A stretch of 64,000 nt of DNA from Mantis religiosa (taxonomy: Eukaryota > Arthropoda > Insecta > Mantodea > Mantidae): positions 14,235,153-14,299,152 of the forward strand of contig CM060953.1 of the NCBI GenBank assembly GCA_030765055.1, written 5' to 3'. Both the position numbers and the translations under genes were made by a program. Of the stretch, positions 10,586 through 21,807 are shown piece by piece (the stretch's first letter is position 1; every line of letters starts with the position of its first letter). The notes under the pieces are model-generated. The model saw only the letters and a list, made by a program, of their open reading frames with translations. It was not told the DNA's origin and did not search any database.

Positions 10586-11263
10586 TGCATTCTCCACACA
10601 GCGGAGGGATGAAGCCTCACAAAGTAACTTCACGGGGCATCAGATTGTGATATTGTGCTACTACCTCCATAAGTCGCTTATTTTTACTGGAAGAAATCTT
10701 ATTAGAGCATTCAACTTCAAAAACAGACCATCAACTTAAAATTATGATTATCTAATAGAATTAAACCCATACTTCGAGGAAATGAAAGGTGTTTAAATAT
10801 ACCGACTTTAGAAGAGTTCCTTTCCCACACTGAATTATTTGTTCACTCGCTGTTAGTTCTTTATTCATACTAGCTACTATTTGTTTTACATAACAAAAGA
10901 GAGTTAAGTCCAAATCAAATATAATGAACAAAATCACAATGCATTATAAAACATTGTAAGTAATTACGAATATTCTTTTCTGGGTTCACATATTGCAGGC
11001 AGCGCCATCTCTGAGTCTATAACCGACATAAGGCAAAATTCGGGTAAATTAATAGCACACACCTTAAACTTATCTTTATACACTTGCAACACATATTCCA
11101 GAAGTAATTTTATATTTCTATGCGATTTGATTGTTGTTGTACGTTTACTGCGAACATTAAAAACTGTACCTTATTGTGATTTGTGGCACATTTCTTATGA
11201 AAAAGGACCGATATACGGCTTTATTGCTCAGGAGGGACGACAGCTTTTTCCGGTACATAATAT
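10586..11263 (+). repeat. Linker copy, truncated by L2 gypsy insertion
   Basis: Homologous to 6064-6720 but ends at TACATAATAT where the LTR of G2 begins. The rest of the linker is not found on the other side of G2, so a deletion or recombination followed. Confidence 0.7.
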
Positions 11264-11757
11264 TGTCTGCCGAACGTCGGAATTCCCGATAGTACCGGCC
11301 GTCATTAGGGCCAGACGGGAAGTATTCAGCCCACGCCTACCCATTTATCTCGTGTCGCTATATGAGGGGATGATCAGGAGAGCGGCACGAGCTATGTACC
11401 GTCTCTTTCTCCTCCCACCAGACGTCTGGAAACCTCGGGATAGTTGTGCGCGCCAAGAACCTTCCAGAAACGGTGATCTTCCTTATATAAGGCGTGCAGT
11501 TGCCGAGTCAGTTCAATCCTTGGCGAGCAGCCGTGAGGAGCGCCGAGTGAGGAACGGACTGGAAGACTGTGTACGTTAATCGGAGGAGTTGTGCGTAATT
11601 GCGAGTGCAGAGTGGACCTGTGACAGACGAACTGGTGCATTGTGATTGTGTGCATTACGTAATTCTGTGTAATCGGCAAGTCTTCCAACTGTAATTGGGT
11701 GGAAATAAAAAACATTTTGAGTTTGTGCAATTGGACTTTTAATTTCACGAAGTCACA
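11264..11757 (+). repeat. 5' LTR of G2 (subfamily L2), 494 bp
   Basis: TGTCTGCC at the start, AGTCACA at the end, preceded by linker TACATAATAT. It holds a TATA box, an initiator and an AATAAA signal near 11704. U3 differs from the L1 LTRs; R-U5 from about 11630 is homologous to them. It is nearly identical to 19117-19611. Confidence 0.85.
11484..11512 (+). promoter_or_regulatory. LTR promoter: TATA box and initiator
   Basis: TATATAA at 11484-11490 and an arthropod-type initiator TCAGT at 11508-11512, 24 bp apart from start to start. The same arrangement is kept in the G3 LTR. Confidence 0.6.
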
Positions 11758-11811
11758 AAGTTACAACTGGTATCAGGAAGCGGGACGACAACATCACCGA
11801 ACATTACAGCC

Positions 11812-12909
11812 ATAGACGAGGCATTGGAAAAGATTTTGGAGAGGATGTTGGAAGTGAAGTCCGAACTGATCTCGGAAATAAACGCGGCAACTAATAGCCT
11901 GGCCGCGGAACTGACAGCAATATAGACGGCGAATGGCAACTTCGCTTACAAAACAGAAGCGGCAAATAACAACCTGACTGCGGAATTGAAGGAAATTAAA
12001 GCGGCAAACGAGGTCCTCGCCGCAAAATTTGAAGAGCAGTTGGCCGACGTAAGGGAGGACGTCGAAGAGCTGGCGAGCTGCGGTAACATCCTGGGAGGAA
12101 AGGCCGATAGAAGCGTCAAGTACCTGAACGCCGTGGTGGAGGACGTCGTCGGCAGGAGGTTGAAGGGTTAGAAGGCCGACGCGCCGGTACGCGACACAAC
12201 ATCGGCGCGCGTCAAACCTCCGAAATATGACGGCACGTAAACTTTCGAAATTTTCCGCCGCCAATTCGACGCAGTGCCCAAGCACAGCAAATGGTCACCA
12301 GAAGAGGAGGCCACAAAGTTAATAGCCAACTTCCAGGGACGGGCCGCGGAAGTCCTGAACGCGGTACAGACAACGGCGGCAGCCAAGGTCATCTGGGAGG
12401 TCCTGGAGAATCGTTTTGTAAACCACCGTTTAGCCGCAAGTTACCGCAGCCAGCTAAAAGCAAGGTCACAGCAGCCAAGGGAGACGCTACAGGATTTTGC
12501 CCTAGCAGTTGAACAACTGGCCAGCAAGGCCCTAGTCGACCTCCCACAACAGTTCGTATCCCGGGAAGCTGCCTACGCTTTCGTTGACGGGGTACGAGAC
12601 ACGGAGATTCGTCAGCACCTAATGCTCGGCGAATATAAAAGCATCCACGAGGCGCTAATGGCAGCATTAAGGATGGAGGCAGCCAAGGTAACAGCTATCC
12701 TGACGTCGAAAACGAGGAGTGTCCGCTACACCGGAGACAGAAGACCAGCCGAAAGACGCAGGAGAAGACCTAGTGGCATGTGTTGGGGGTGTGGACAGCC
12801 CGGAGACATGGACAGAGACTGCCCACACCAGGAAGAGCAGCCGGAAAGCGAGAAAGGGCCGTCGTGGAGAGGGGCACCTCGGCGCCATCACCACCATCTC
12901 CTCAAGTGA
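11812..12909 (+). pseudogene. gag: gypsy G2 gag, broken
   Basis: Aligned with G3, the start codon is ATA (11812). The coiled-coil leader, capsid-like region and zinc knuckle (CWGCGQPGDMDRDC, His replaced by Asp, near 12783) are readable. Stops lie near 11923 (TAG), 12168 (TAG) and 12238 (TAA); from 12274 the frame is open to 12909. It ends with a His-rich run before the overlap with protease. Confidence 0.8.
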
Positions 12910-13195
12910 CACTGCGCGCCGTCAGCCGGCGTATGGATGAGAGCCTCATCGCGGACGGTAGGGTGAGAGCGAAGCCGTGCCGCGTGATGGTAGACACCGG
13001 GGCAGCCGTGACCATAATCAGACCTGACGTGGCGACCGCATGAAGACCAGTTATGACAGGCAAGCCAAAAGCCAAGGGTTCCAGCAAGGTGACCTGGTCT
13101 GCTTGTACCATCCTACCCGTACCAGGGGATACTGCCCGAAGCTCCAGCAGCCATGGCAAGGACCGTCCCGGGCGGTGAAGAGGATTACCGACGTG
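12910..13195 (+). pseudogene. gypsy G2 protease start fused to integrase C-terminus
   Basis: Protease reads VTLRAVSRRMDESL and MVDTGAAVTIIRPDV with DTG intact, then stops at 13041-13043 right at the deletion junction. The following frame encodes the integrase tail (SYDRQAKSQGFQQGDLVCLY, PSRAVKRITDV). RT and the integrase core are absent. Confidence 0.75.
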
Positions 13196-13212
13196 GCAGT
13201 TGGGCAGAGGAG

Positions 13213-13883
13213 AAGCATCGTGGGATTCATTTTGAAGATGAGGAGGCTGTGAAAACGTACCTGCGTTAATGGCTTAGGAAGCAAGACCGTGTGTTTTACC
13301 ACACTGGAATACATGCTCTAGTTAAAAGGTGGACCAAAGCTGTGGAAAGGGACGGAGATTATATTGTTACCCAATCGGCAAACTCTACGGTACCGATCAA
13401 TAAATTCAGGGGAAGGCCGGTGGAGGGAGGGGAAATCACAGGGGTGGCTGAATCTTCGTTTCCCGCTCCTCCTGCCTCCTGAAATAACGCGAAACATCGA
13501 GAATGTTTTCCTCCTCCACGGAAAAGAATCCTCTAGAAGCATTTAGCCACCGGTCAATACAGGAGAGGCGACCGTCAGTTGAGTAGAGTTTAGTTCGTGG
13601 CGAGCAGCGTGAGGAGCGCTCAGTGTACGAGGACAGACGAACTGGTGAATAGTAATTGTGTGCATTACGTAATTATGTGTAATCGGCAGGTGTTCACATT
13701 GTAATTCGGTGGCAGTAAGAAACATTTTGAGTGGTGCAATTAGACTTTTTATTTCACGAACCCACAAATTCACAATATTGAATAGTGACAAATTAATTGC
13801 CAATGTTGTAGTTTTAAAACTACCTAAATTGGATTCAATTTTCATGGAAATTAAGAGAAGAAAATAGGAGGCCTTACTTTTTG
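13213..13883 (+). mobile_element. Mariner mB C-terminal fragment, split by a solo LTR
   Basis: 13213-13374 matches the last ~160 bp of mB coding sequence (HRGIHFEDEEAVKTYLR region, with one TAA). After the LTR at 13375-13774, mB resumes at ATATTGAATAGTG and ends in a damaged right terminal repeat near 13883. ATAT on both sides of the LTR (13371-13374, 13775-13778) is its target-site duplication. Confidence 0.8.
13375..13774 (+). repeat. Solo L1-type gypsy LTR in mB, 400 bp
   Basis: TGTTACCC at the start; the end is CCACA followed by an extra AATTCACA. ATAT flanks it on both sides and mB is continuous across it, so this is a solo LTR left by LTR-LTR recombination. Confidence 0.8.
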
Positions 13884-14653
13884 ACTGCACATAGCGGAAG
13901 GATGAAGCATCGCGAAGTAACCTCACTGGGCATCAGTTTGCGGTATTGCGCTACTAACTACGAAAGTCGCTAACGTTGACTATAAGTACTCTTATAAGAG
14001 CAGTCAACTGCAAAAACAGACCATCAACTTAAAATATATCACTACGGGATAGAATTAAACCGACACTTCGCGGAGGCGAAACGTGTTTAAATATACCGAC
14101 TTTAGAAGACTTCCATTCCCACACTGAATTATTTGTTCATTCGTTGTCAGTTCTTTATTCATTCTATCTATCCTTTGTTTTACATAACAAAAGAGAGTTA
14201 AGTCCAAATCAAATATAATGAACAATATCACAATGTATCATAAAACATAGCAAGTAATTAAGAATATTCTTTTCTAGGTCGACATGTAGCAGGCAGCGCC
14301 ATCTCTGAGTCGATATCGGAAAAGTTCGGGTAAACTAATAGCACAGACCTTACACTTATTTTTATATAGCTGCAACATATATTCCAGAAGTAATTTTATG
14401 TTCTATGCGATTTGATTGTTGTTGTACGTTTACTGCCAACATTAAAAACTGAATCTACTTGAGATCTGTGGCACATTTCTTATGAAGAAGGACCGAATTA
14501 TGGCTTTATGAGCTTATTACTTCACAAGGGGCGATATCCTCTTCCGGTACATAATATTTAAACCTATTTTGTTTTTCAACATTGGTGTTTTCGTACATTT
14601 CGTTCCATATCTCGTCCATTGATTACATTTGGTTTATGATTTACCACGTTTTA
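13884..14653 (+). repeat. Linker of amplified unit (copy 2)
   Basis: Homologous along its length to 6064-6816, ending at the TA that starts mA copy 2. No gene seen. Confidence 0.75.
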
Positions 14654-15962
14654 CGAGGGCTGTTCATCAAAGAATAATCGTAAATTTTTACGGTCAAATT
14701 TTTCGCACTAAATTCATTCTTATTATATTCTGTTAGCTTAATGTGAAACAAACACGCCGTAGTAGTTTCATTGTTGGTGCTCCTAGTTCCCGCCTGTCAG
14801 AACCAGGCAAGTTCAGACATGTACAGTATCACCTACATCTGCAATGCAGGTAGCAGGCAAGGACCAATATGTGGCTTTCAAATTGTGCTTTCGTCCCAAC
14901 AAATCTTCAGTTGAGGCTCATATTATGTTTCAGGAGGGCTATGGAGAGTCTGTTGTTCCCTACAGCACAACTCGAAGATGGTTTAAAAGGTTTAAAGAGG
15001 AGAGACAATCAATTTCAAAGGAAGGTGGACCCGGTGCTTCAGTTACTGCTCTTACGGAAGAAAACATCAACACTGCTGCTGCCATTGTGAGAGACGATCG
15101 ACAAATTACCTTAAGATCACTTTCTGAAATACTGAACATTTCATTGGGTGCCACCCACACGTTGATGACAGAAACATTACACATGAGACGTGTTTGTGCA
15201 CGATGGGTTCCAAGACTGTTGATTCCCGAAAAAAAGGACATTCGCATGCAGGTCTGCATGCAGTTAAAGTTGATGTTAGATGAAGATCCGCAGTTTGTGT
15301 CAAACGTAATCACTGCTGAGGAAGCTTGGCTACATCATTTTGATCCTGAGAGCAAACAGGAAAGCTCAGTGTGGAAATCTCCTTCATCACCAACCCCCCA
15401 AAAAATCAAAAGTGGTTACTTCTGCTGGGAAGGTTATGATCATCTCATTCTTTGATATTCATGGAATGGTTTATCAGCATGTTGTACCTGCACACACATC
15501 AGTAGCTGGACAATACTACAGAGATGTCCTGAAAACATTGCAAGTCCGTATCAGGAGCAAATGGTCACGTTTCCCTGATGCACGCTGGATGCTGCACCAC
15601 GATAATGCGCGGCCACATATTGCCAATGTTGTTGCTGAATATCTTGAAAAAATCAACGTGAAGTGCATCCCTTACCCTCCCTGATTTAGCCCCATGTGAA
15701 TTTTTTCTATTCCCTAACTAGAAGAAACGCCTTCGTGGGAGGTATTATCCGTCATCAGAAGTAGTGGTGAAGGCTGCGGAGGCGATGTTGAAGGATCTCT
15801 CTAAAATGTTTTCCAGCATGTCTTTGAAGACTGGCAGAAACGCTGGGAAAAGTACATCGCATTCAGGGGAGACTATTTTGAGAAGAACCATCAAAATTAT
15901 GAGAATGAATAAAGGTACGTTGTCAAATACAATTGTGGTCATTCTTTATTGAACAGCTCCCG
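14654..15962 (+). mobile_element. Mariner mA, copy 2
   Basis: TA-flanked (14652-14653, 15963-15964). Left repeat CGAGGGCTGTTCATCAAAG; right end CTTTATTGAACAGCTCCCG is its inverse with mismatches. Confidence 0.85.
14844..15952 (+). pseudogene. mariner mA transposase, copy 2, broken late
   Basis: The best of the four plus-strand copies. The first 203 codons are open (MQVAGKDQYVAFKLC to 15455) and hold the helix-turn-helix and the first catalytic Asp region, changed to ITAEEAWLHHF (Asp to Glu, near 15311). A frameshift near 15400 moves the rest to another frame, with HHDNARPHIANVVAEYLEK intact near 15598. The third-Asp region is shifted again near 15680 (LAPCE for LAPCD). TAG at about 15719 is the stop shared with copies 1 and 3. 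Confidence 0.85.
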
Positions 15963-17168
15963 TATTTAATTATCTTCTTTTTTATAAAAATTTAGAGTTT
16001 CCGTAAATTTCGTTCGTGATCCCCTAACACTGCTACAGTCTTGTGAAAGCTGTATCCCAAACATTTCATCATCGCTATCACCAATAATAAACAGGCAGAC
16101 CTAGAAAACACTTCTCTTCAATTATAAATAGAAACCTTTAAAAAATAAACACACGTGCTAGTTTGTCTATTTGAAACAAGTGAATGTGTATCCTCATTGG
16201 CCGGGCAGGTTAACTAATGACTTGATTCCGATACTTAAGAGGGTAAGAGGCCTGAGGTCCATAACAATGTTTGAAACCTTGCTGTTATAGGTTCATCCAA
16301 CACTCACAGAGACGCTTTGACATGCAAAATTGTTTGGCGAAAGCTCTCCATGTACCTTTCTGATTTACCGACCTTTATTATCTCTGTTTCTGAAATAATC
16401 TTATTATCTATTTGATGCAATTTCATTTGTACGTGATATTGTGCTCCGGAGATTTATGGACATCAATATAACATTAACTAAACATAAAGAAATACGGATG
16501 TCATCCAGTTTACTACGCCGTACAAAAATAACTATATAGCACACCCTGAATCTTAAGAATGATTTGTTTGCAGAATGGCCAACACAAATGACCTTAAATC
16601 CAGTCGCCATTGCTGTCAGTTTTCCCATCCAATTTCATAATTTGTTCATGGTTCTTAATCTTTGCTATTTGTCATTGGTGGATTCAAATACCAAAATAAT
16701 AGATCCTGTTCTATTAGCACTAAACACATATCTGAAGGCAGCAGCAACCGAGGTGTTGGCGGTTGAGGTACAGCCCGAGGAGAGTCAGACATGTACCTGT
16801 TCTGAACAGGGCATAACCATGTAGTGACAGATGTCGGAGTTACAAGATGACGTGGGAGAGAATTAGGTTGGGGTAAGAAGAGAGGCAGCTAGCTGCTCCT
16901 CAACGGCAGAAAATTCGGGCGTAACAGTCGCGTAAATAGGAAACGATGGATGCAAGAAATGGTATCCCAGGCAAAATCTTGGATGTGGAGAAGTTTAGTT
17001 CAGGCTGTAAGATGTGCCTTATAGTTACGGGAATGCCCCAACCCATGTGGGGTAGCCGCTTTCACTTTCCTTAAGGTTCTCTTGGACCATAATCCCCTAA
17101 GGACCGAACCACGGCGCTCTGTTGTATTGGCACACTGTCGTAAAGTTTGGTGGCCCTACACCTAATTA
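15963..17168 (+). repeat. Spacer of amplified unit (copy 2)
   Basis: Matches 8094-9298 throughout, including the small open frame at 16588-16824 (MTLNPVAIAVSFPIQ to CSEQGITM). Nothing else recognised. Confidence 0.7.
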
Positions 17169-18487
17169 AGAGGGTGGGTCAAAAGGTAATGTCTCCTATT
17201 TATTCCCTTCAATAAGTAAGTTATGTGAAAACTTTGAATTTCGCGCAATTCCTCAAACCTTCTTCTCCAATCCCCTGCAGTGGTAACTTCCTAAGTCAAC
17301 AGGTGGTAGCACTGCATCCTCCTGCAAAATGGCTGACATCGACATTCGTATTAGACAGCGTTCTGTGACTGAATTTTTGACCGCGGAAGGTGAAACGCCA
17401 AATAGCATTCACGAAAGGTTAAAAATGTCTGTAGTGATGCAACGGTGGATGTCAACACTGTTAGACGATGGGATCGTCGCTGTAACGAAGCTGAAGGTTA
17501 AACACCATTGGCAGATGAAAAGCGAAGTGGCAGGCCGGTGACTGCAGTGACTCCATGCAACATTCAACGAGTCGATGACAGCACCCATGGTGATCGCCAG
17601 GTAACAACAGGTGAATTGTGTCGCATTACCTCCTTCAGTAAAGGCAGTGTGATGACGATTATTCAACAACTGGGTTACTCAAAAGTTTGTTCACGTTGGT
17701 TACCAAGAATGTTAACCGCCCAAAACAAAGAAACAAGGAAAACAATAGCCTCCGAACACTTGCAGCGCTTTAATTTCGAGGGAGGGGAGTTTCTGGAGAA
17801 AATTGTTACTGGAGACGAAATGTGGGTTCATTTTTCTGAACCCGAATCAAAGCGGCTGTCAATTGAATGGCATCACACAACGTCACCGAAGGAATAAAAA
17901 TTTAAAACTCAACAGTTGTCAGGGAAATTTATGGCGACAGTGTTTTGGGATGGAGAGGGTGTAGTTATGATTGATTGTTTGGAGCAGGGATGCACAATAA
18001 TTTCTGTCCTATACGCCAGAACTCTCAGAAGGCTGAAAGCACGTCTTCGCCGAATTCACCCAACAAAAGCTATGACGGATGTTCTTCTTTAGCATGACAA
18101 TGTAAGACCACCCACCAGCAATTACACCACTATAGAAATTGAGAAATTGGGATGACAAGTCTTACAGCCCCGACCTGGCACCATCAGACTTCCATCTGTT
18201 CGGGCCACTAAAGGAAGCTCATCGTGGGATTCATTTTGAAGATGAGGAGGCTGTGAAAACGTCCGTGCGTCAATGGCTTAGGAAGCAAGACCGTGTGTTT
18301 TACCACACTGGAATACATGCCCTAGTTAAAAGTTGGACCAAAACGGTGGAAAAGGACGGAGATTATATTGAATAGTGACAAATTAATCGTCAATGTTGTA
18401 GTATTCAAGCTATGTATATTGGATTCAATTTTCTTGGCAATTAAAAGAGAGAAAAAAATAGGATACATTACTCTTTGCCCACCGTCG
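17169..18487 (+). mobile_element. Mariner mB, copy 2
   Basis: TA at 17167-17168, left repeat GGGTGGGTCAAAAGGTAATG, right end ACTCTTTGCCCACCGTCG. Confidence 0.85.
17329..18375 (+). pseudogene. mariner mB transposase, copy 2, broken
   Basis: Starts at an ATG (MADIDIRIRQRS) and shifts frame after HERLK near 17420. The middle is open from 17508 to 17897 and contains RITSFSKGSVMTIIQQLGYS and the first Asp in IVTGDEMWVHFSE (near 17806). The catalytic C-terminal part is open from 18139 (SPDLAPSDFHLFGPLKEAHR) to TAG at 18373. It shares the frame break before SPDLAPSD with the other copies, and the local TGA (GATGACAAG near 18150) with copy 3 but not copy 1. Confidence 0.85.
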
Positions 18488-19116
18488 TGCATTCTCCACA
18501 CAGCGCAGGGATGAAGCTTCACAAAATAACTTCACGGGGCATCAGATTGCGATATTGTGATATCTTATCAGAGCATTCAACTTCAAAAACAGTCCATCAA
18601 CTTAAAAATAGAATACCTAGTAGAATTAAACCCATACTTCGAGGAGGCGAAACGTGTTTAAATATACTGACTTTAGAAGAGTTCCTTTCCCACACTGAAT
18701 TATTTGTTCACTCTCTGTTAGTTCTTTATTCATACTAGCTACTTTCTGTTTTACATAACAAAAGAGCGTTAAGTCCAAATCAAATATAATGAACAAAATC
18801 ACAATGTATTATAAAACATTGTAAGTAATTAGGAATATCCTTTGCTGGGTTCACATATGGCAGGCAGCGCCATCTCTGAGTCTATAACCGACATAAGGCA
18901 AAATTCGGGTAAATTAATAGCACAGACCTTACACTTATCTGCAACACATATTCCAGAAGTAATTTTATGTTCTATGCGATTTGATTATTGTTGTGCGTTA
19001 CTGCCAACATTAAAAATTGAACCTTATTGTGATTTGTGGCACATTTCTTATGAAAAATGACCGAAATACGGCTTTATTGCTTCAGAAGGGGCGAGAGCCT
19101 TTTCCGGTACATAATA
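18488..19116 (+). repeat. Linker copy, truncated by L2 gypsy insertion
   Basis: Like 10586-11263, it stops at TACATAATAT next to an L2 LTR. The identical position in two units shows the insertion came before amplification. Confidence 0.7.
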
Positions 19117-19611
19117 TGGTCACCCGAACGTCGGAATTCCCGATAGTACCGGCCGGCATTGGGGCCAGACGGGAAGCATTTACGCTACGCCTACCAATTT
19201 ATCTCGTGTCACTATATGAGGGGATGATTAGGAGAGCAGCAGGAGTCATGTACCGTCTCTTTCTCCTCCCACCTGTGGTCTGGAAACCTCGGGATAGTTG
19301 TGCGCGCCGCGAACCTTCCAGAAACGGCGATCTTCCTTATATAAGGCCTGCAGTTGTCGAGTCAGTTCAATCCTTGGCGAGCAGCCGTGATGAGCGCCGA
19401 GTGAGGAACGGACCGGAAGACTGTGTACGTTAATCGGAGGAGTTGTGCGTAATTGCGAGTGTGGAGTGGACCTGTGACAGACGAACTGGTGCATTGTGAT
19501 TGTGTGCGCTTCGTAGTTCTGTGTAATCGGCAAGTCTTCCAACTGTAATTCGGTGGAAATAAAGAACATTTTGAGTTTGTGCAATTGGACTTTTAATTTC
19601 ACGAAGCCACA
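19117..19611 (+). repeat. 5' LTR of G3 (subfamily L2), 495 bp
   Basis: The second base pair region reads TGGTCACCC where G2 has TGTCTGCC; it ends AAGCCACA. AATAAA lies near 19558. Almost colinear with 11264-11757. Confidence 0.85.
19338..19366 (+). promoter_or_regulatory. LTR promoter: TATA box and initiator (G3)
   Basis: TATATAA at 19338-19344 and TCAGT at 19362-19366, the same 24 bp spacing as in G2. Confidence 0.6.
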
Positions 19612-19665
19612 AAGTTAAAACTGGTGTCAGGAAGCGGGACGACAACATCACCGAACATTACAGCC

Positions 19666-20784
19666 ATGGACGAGGCATTGAAGACGATTTTGGAGAGGAT
19701 GTTGGAAGTGAAGTCCGAACTGATCTCGGAAATGAAAGCGGCGACTAATAGCCTGGCCGCGGAACTGACAGAAATAAAGACGGCGAATGGCAACTTCGCT
19801 GAGAAAAGATAAGCGGCAAATAACAACCTGGCCGCGGAACTGAAGGAAATTAAAGCGGCAAACCAGGTCCTCGCCGCAAAATTTGAAGAGCAGTTGGCCG
19901 GCGTAAAGGAGGACGTCACGGAGCTTGGTGAACGCGTCGAACACCTGGGGAGCCGCGTTAACATCCTGGAAGGAAAGGCCGATAGCAGCGTCAAGTCCCT
20001 GAACGCCGTGGTGGAGGACTTCGTCGGAAGGAGGTTGAAGGGTTTGAATGCCGACGCGCCGGGATGCGACACAACATCGGCGCGCGTCAAACCTACCAAA
20101 TATGACGGCACGTCAACTTTCGAAGGCTTCCGCCGCCAATTCGACGCAGTGGCCAAGCACAACAAATGGTCACCAGAGGAGGTGGCCACAAAGTTAATAG
20201 CCAACCTCCAGGGACGGGCCGCGGAAGTCCTGAACGCGGTACAGACAATGGCGGCACCCAAGGTCATCTGGGAGGCCCTGGAAAATCGTTTTGGAAACCA
20301 CCACTTAGCCGCAAGGTATCGCAGCCTGCTAAAGGCAAGGTCACAGCAGCCAGCGGAGACGCTGCAGGAGTTCGCCCTGGCAGTTGAACAACTGGCTAGC
20401 AAGGCCCTAGTCGACCTCCCACAACAGTTCGTATCCCGGGAAGCTGCCTACGCTTTCGTTGACGGGGTACGAGACACGGAGATTCGTCAGCACCTAATGC
20501 TCGGCGATTATAAAACCACCCACGAGGCGCTAACGGCAGCATTAAGGATGGAGGCAGCCAAGGTAACAGCTATCCCGACGTCGAGAGCGAGGAGTGTCTG
20601 CTACACCGGAGACAGAATACCAGCCAAAAGAAGCCGTCGAAGACGTAGTGGCGTGTGTTGGGGGTGTGGACAGCCCGGACACCTGGAGAGCGACTGCCCA
20701 CACCAGGAAGAGCAGCCGGAAAGCGAGAAAGGGCCGTCGTGGAGAGGGGCACCTCGGCGCCATCACCACCATCCCCTCGAGTGA
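19666..20784 (+). pseudogene. gag: gypsy G3 gag, one in-frame stop
   Basis: ATG at 19666 (MDEALKTILERMLEVKSEL). A Leu/Ala-rich coiled-coil leader of about 130 residues is followed by a capsid-like domain (FEGFRRQFDAVAKHNKWSPEE near 20120). The end is basic, with the knuckle CWGCGQPGHLESDC near 20655-20700 and a His-rich terminus. The only break is TAA at 19810-19812, where G2 has GAA in the same frame; downstream (19894-20784) is fully open. It is the best gag of this family in the window and the reference for G1 and G2. Protease overlaps it in the -1 frame. Confidence 0.85.
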
Positions 20785-21166
20785 CACTGCGCGCCGTCAC
20801 CCGGCGTATGGATGACAGCCTCATCGCGGACGATTGGGTGAGAGGGAAGCCGCGCCGCATGCTGGTGGACACCGGGGCAGCCGTGACCATCATCAGTCCT
20901 GGTGTGGCGACCGCATGAAGACCAGGTATGACAGGCAAGCCAACAGCCAAGTGTTCCAGCAAGGTGACCTGGTCTGGTTGTACCGTCCTACCCGTACCAA
21001 GGGACGCTGCCGGAAACTCCATGGCAAGGACCGTGCCGGGTGGTGAAGAGGATTACCGACGTTGTCTTCCTTATCCAGAAAGTTCCCCGAGGGAAGATGT
21101 TGGTGCTACATCTGGATTGCCTGGCACACTACGATGGTGCTGTTCCGGACGACCAGCTTTGACCTG
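20785..21166 (+). pseudogene. gypsy G3 protease start fused to integrase C-terminus
   Basis: LVDTGAAVTIISPGV (20862-20905) keeps the catalytic DTG; TGA at 20916 follows at the deletion junction. The integrase tail is readable in pieces: RYDRQANSQVFQQGDLVWLY, then PRGKMLVLHLDCLAHYDGAV near 21080-21145. The deleted part corresponds to about 3 kb of the full-length gypsy. Confidence 0.75.
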
Positions 21167-21223
21167 TGTCACCAGAACTTCGGAACTCCCTATAGAAGCG
21201 GCCGGCAGTTGGGCAGAGGAGAA

Positions 21224-21373
21224 GCATCGTGGGATTCATTTTGAAGATGAGGAGGCTGTGAAAACGTACTTGCGTCAATGGCTTAGGAAGCAAGACCGCA
21301 TATTTTACCACACTGGAATACATGCCCTAGTTAAAAGTTGGACCAAAACTGTGGAAAGGGACGGAGATTATAT
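21224..21373 (+). mobile_element. Mariner mB C-terminal fragment
   Basis: Matches mB from CATCGTGGGATTCATTTTGA to GGAGATTATAT. It is joined on the left to the G3 LTR stub and interrupted on the right by the L1 LTR of G4 after ATAT (21370-21373), the same site as in the other two units. Confidence 0.8.
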
Positions 21374-21772
21374 TGTTATGCAATCGGCAAACTCTACGGT
21401 ACCGATCAATAAATGCAGGGGAAGGCCAGTGGATGGAGGGGAAACCACAGGGGTGGCTGAATCTTCGTTTCCCGCTACTCCTGCCGCCTGAAATAACGCG
21501 AAACATCGAGAATATATTCCCCTCCACGGAAAAGAATCCTCTAGAAGCAAATAGCCGCCGATCAATACAGGAGAGGCAACCCTCAGTTGAGTTGGGTCAG
21601 TCGTGGCGAGCAGCGTGAGGAGCGCTCAGTGTACGTGGACAGACGAACTGGTGAATAGTAATTGTGTGCATTACGTAATTCTATGTAATCGGCAAGTGTT
21701 CACATTGTAATTCGGTGGAAATAAAGAACATTTTGAGTGGTGCAATTGGACTTTTTATTTCACGAACCCACA
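21374..21772 (+). repeat. 5' LTR of G4 (subfamily L1), 399 bp
   Basis: TGTTATGC at the start, ACCCACA at the end. It has the same U3 as 5579 and 13375, no evident TATA box, and AATAAA near 21720. Confidence 0.85.
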
Positions 21773-21782
21773 AAGACACACT

Positions 21783-21800
21783 TGGCGTCAGAAGTGAGAT
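21783..21800 (+). promoter_or_regulatory. Primer-binding site of G4
   Basis: TGGCGTCAGAAGTGAGAT lies 10 bp after the LTR end, the position and TGG start expected for pairing with a tRNA 3' end. I have not assigned the tRNA. Confidence 0.5.
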
Positions 21801-21807
21801 TACGGCC

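Larger units (their letters stand above)
11264..13196 (+). mobile_element. Gypsy element G2, internally deleted (LTR, gag, PR, integrase end)
   Basis: An L2-type LTR, a primer-binding region, gag and the first part of protease are followed, at GACGTGGCGACCGCATGA (about 13024-13043), directly by the C-terminal part of integrase. RT, RNase H and most of integrase are missing. G3 has the same junction. The 3' end is fused to an mB fragment at about 13213. Confidence 0.8.
19117..21223 (+). mobile_element. Gypsy element G3, internally deleted, gag nearly intact
   Basis: LTR 19117-19611, primer-binding region (CTGGTGTCAGGAAGCGGG from 19621), gag, truncated protease, the same deletion junction as G2, integrase tail, and the first ~57 bp of a 3' L2 LTR (21167-21223) fused to an mB fragment at GAAGCATCGTGGG. 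Confidence 0.85.
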
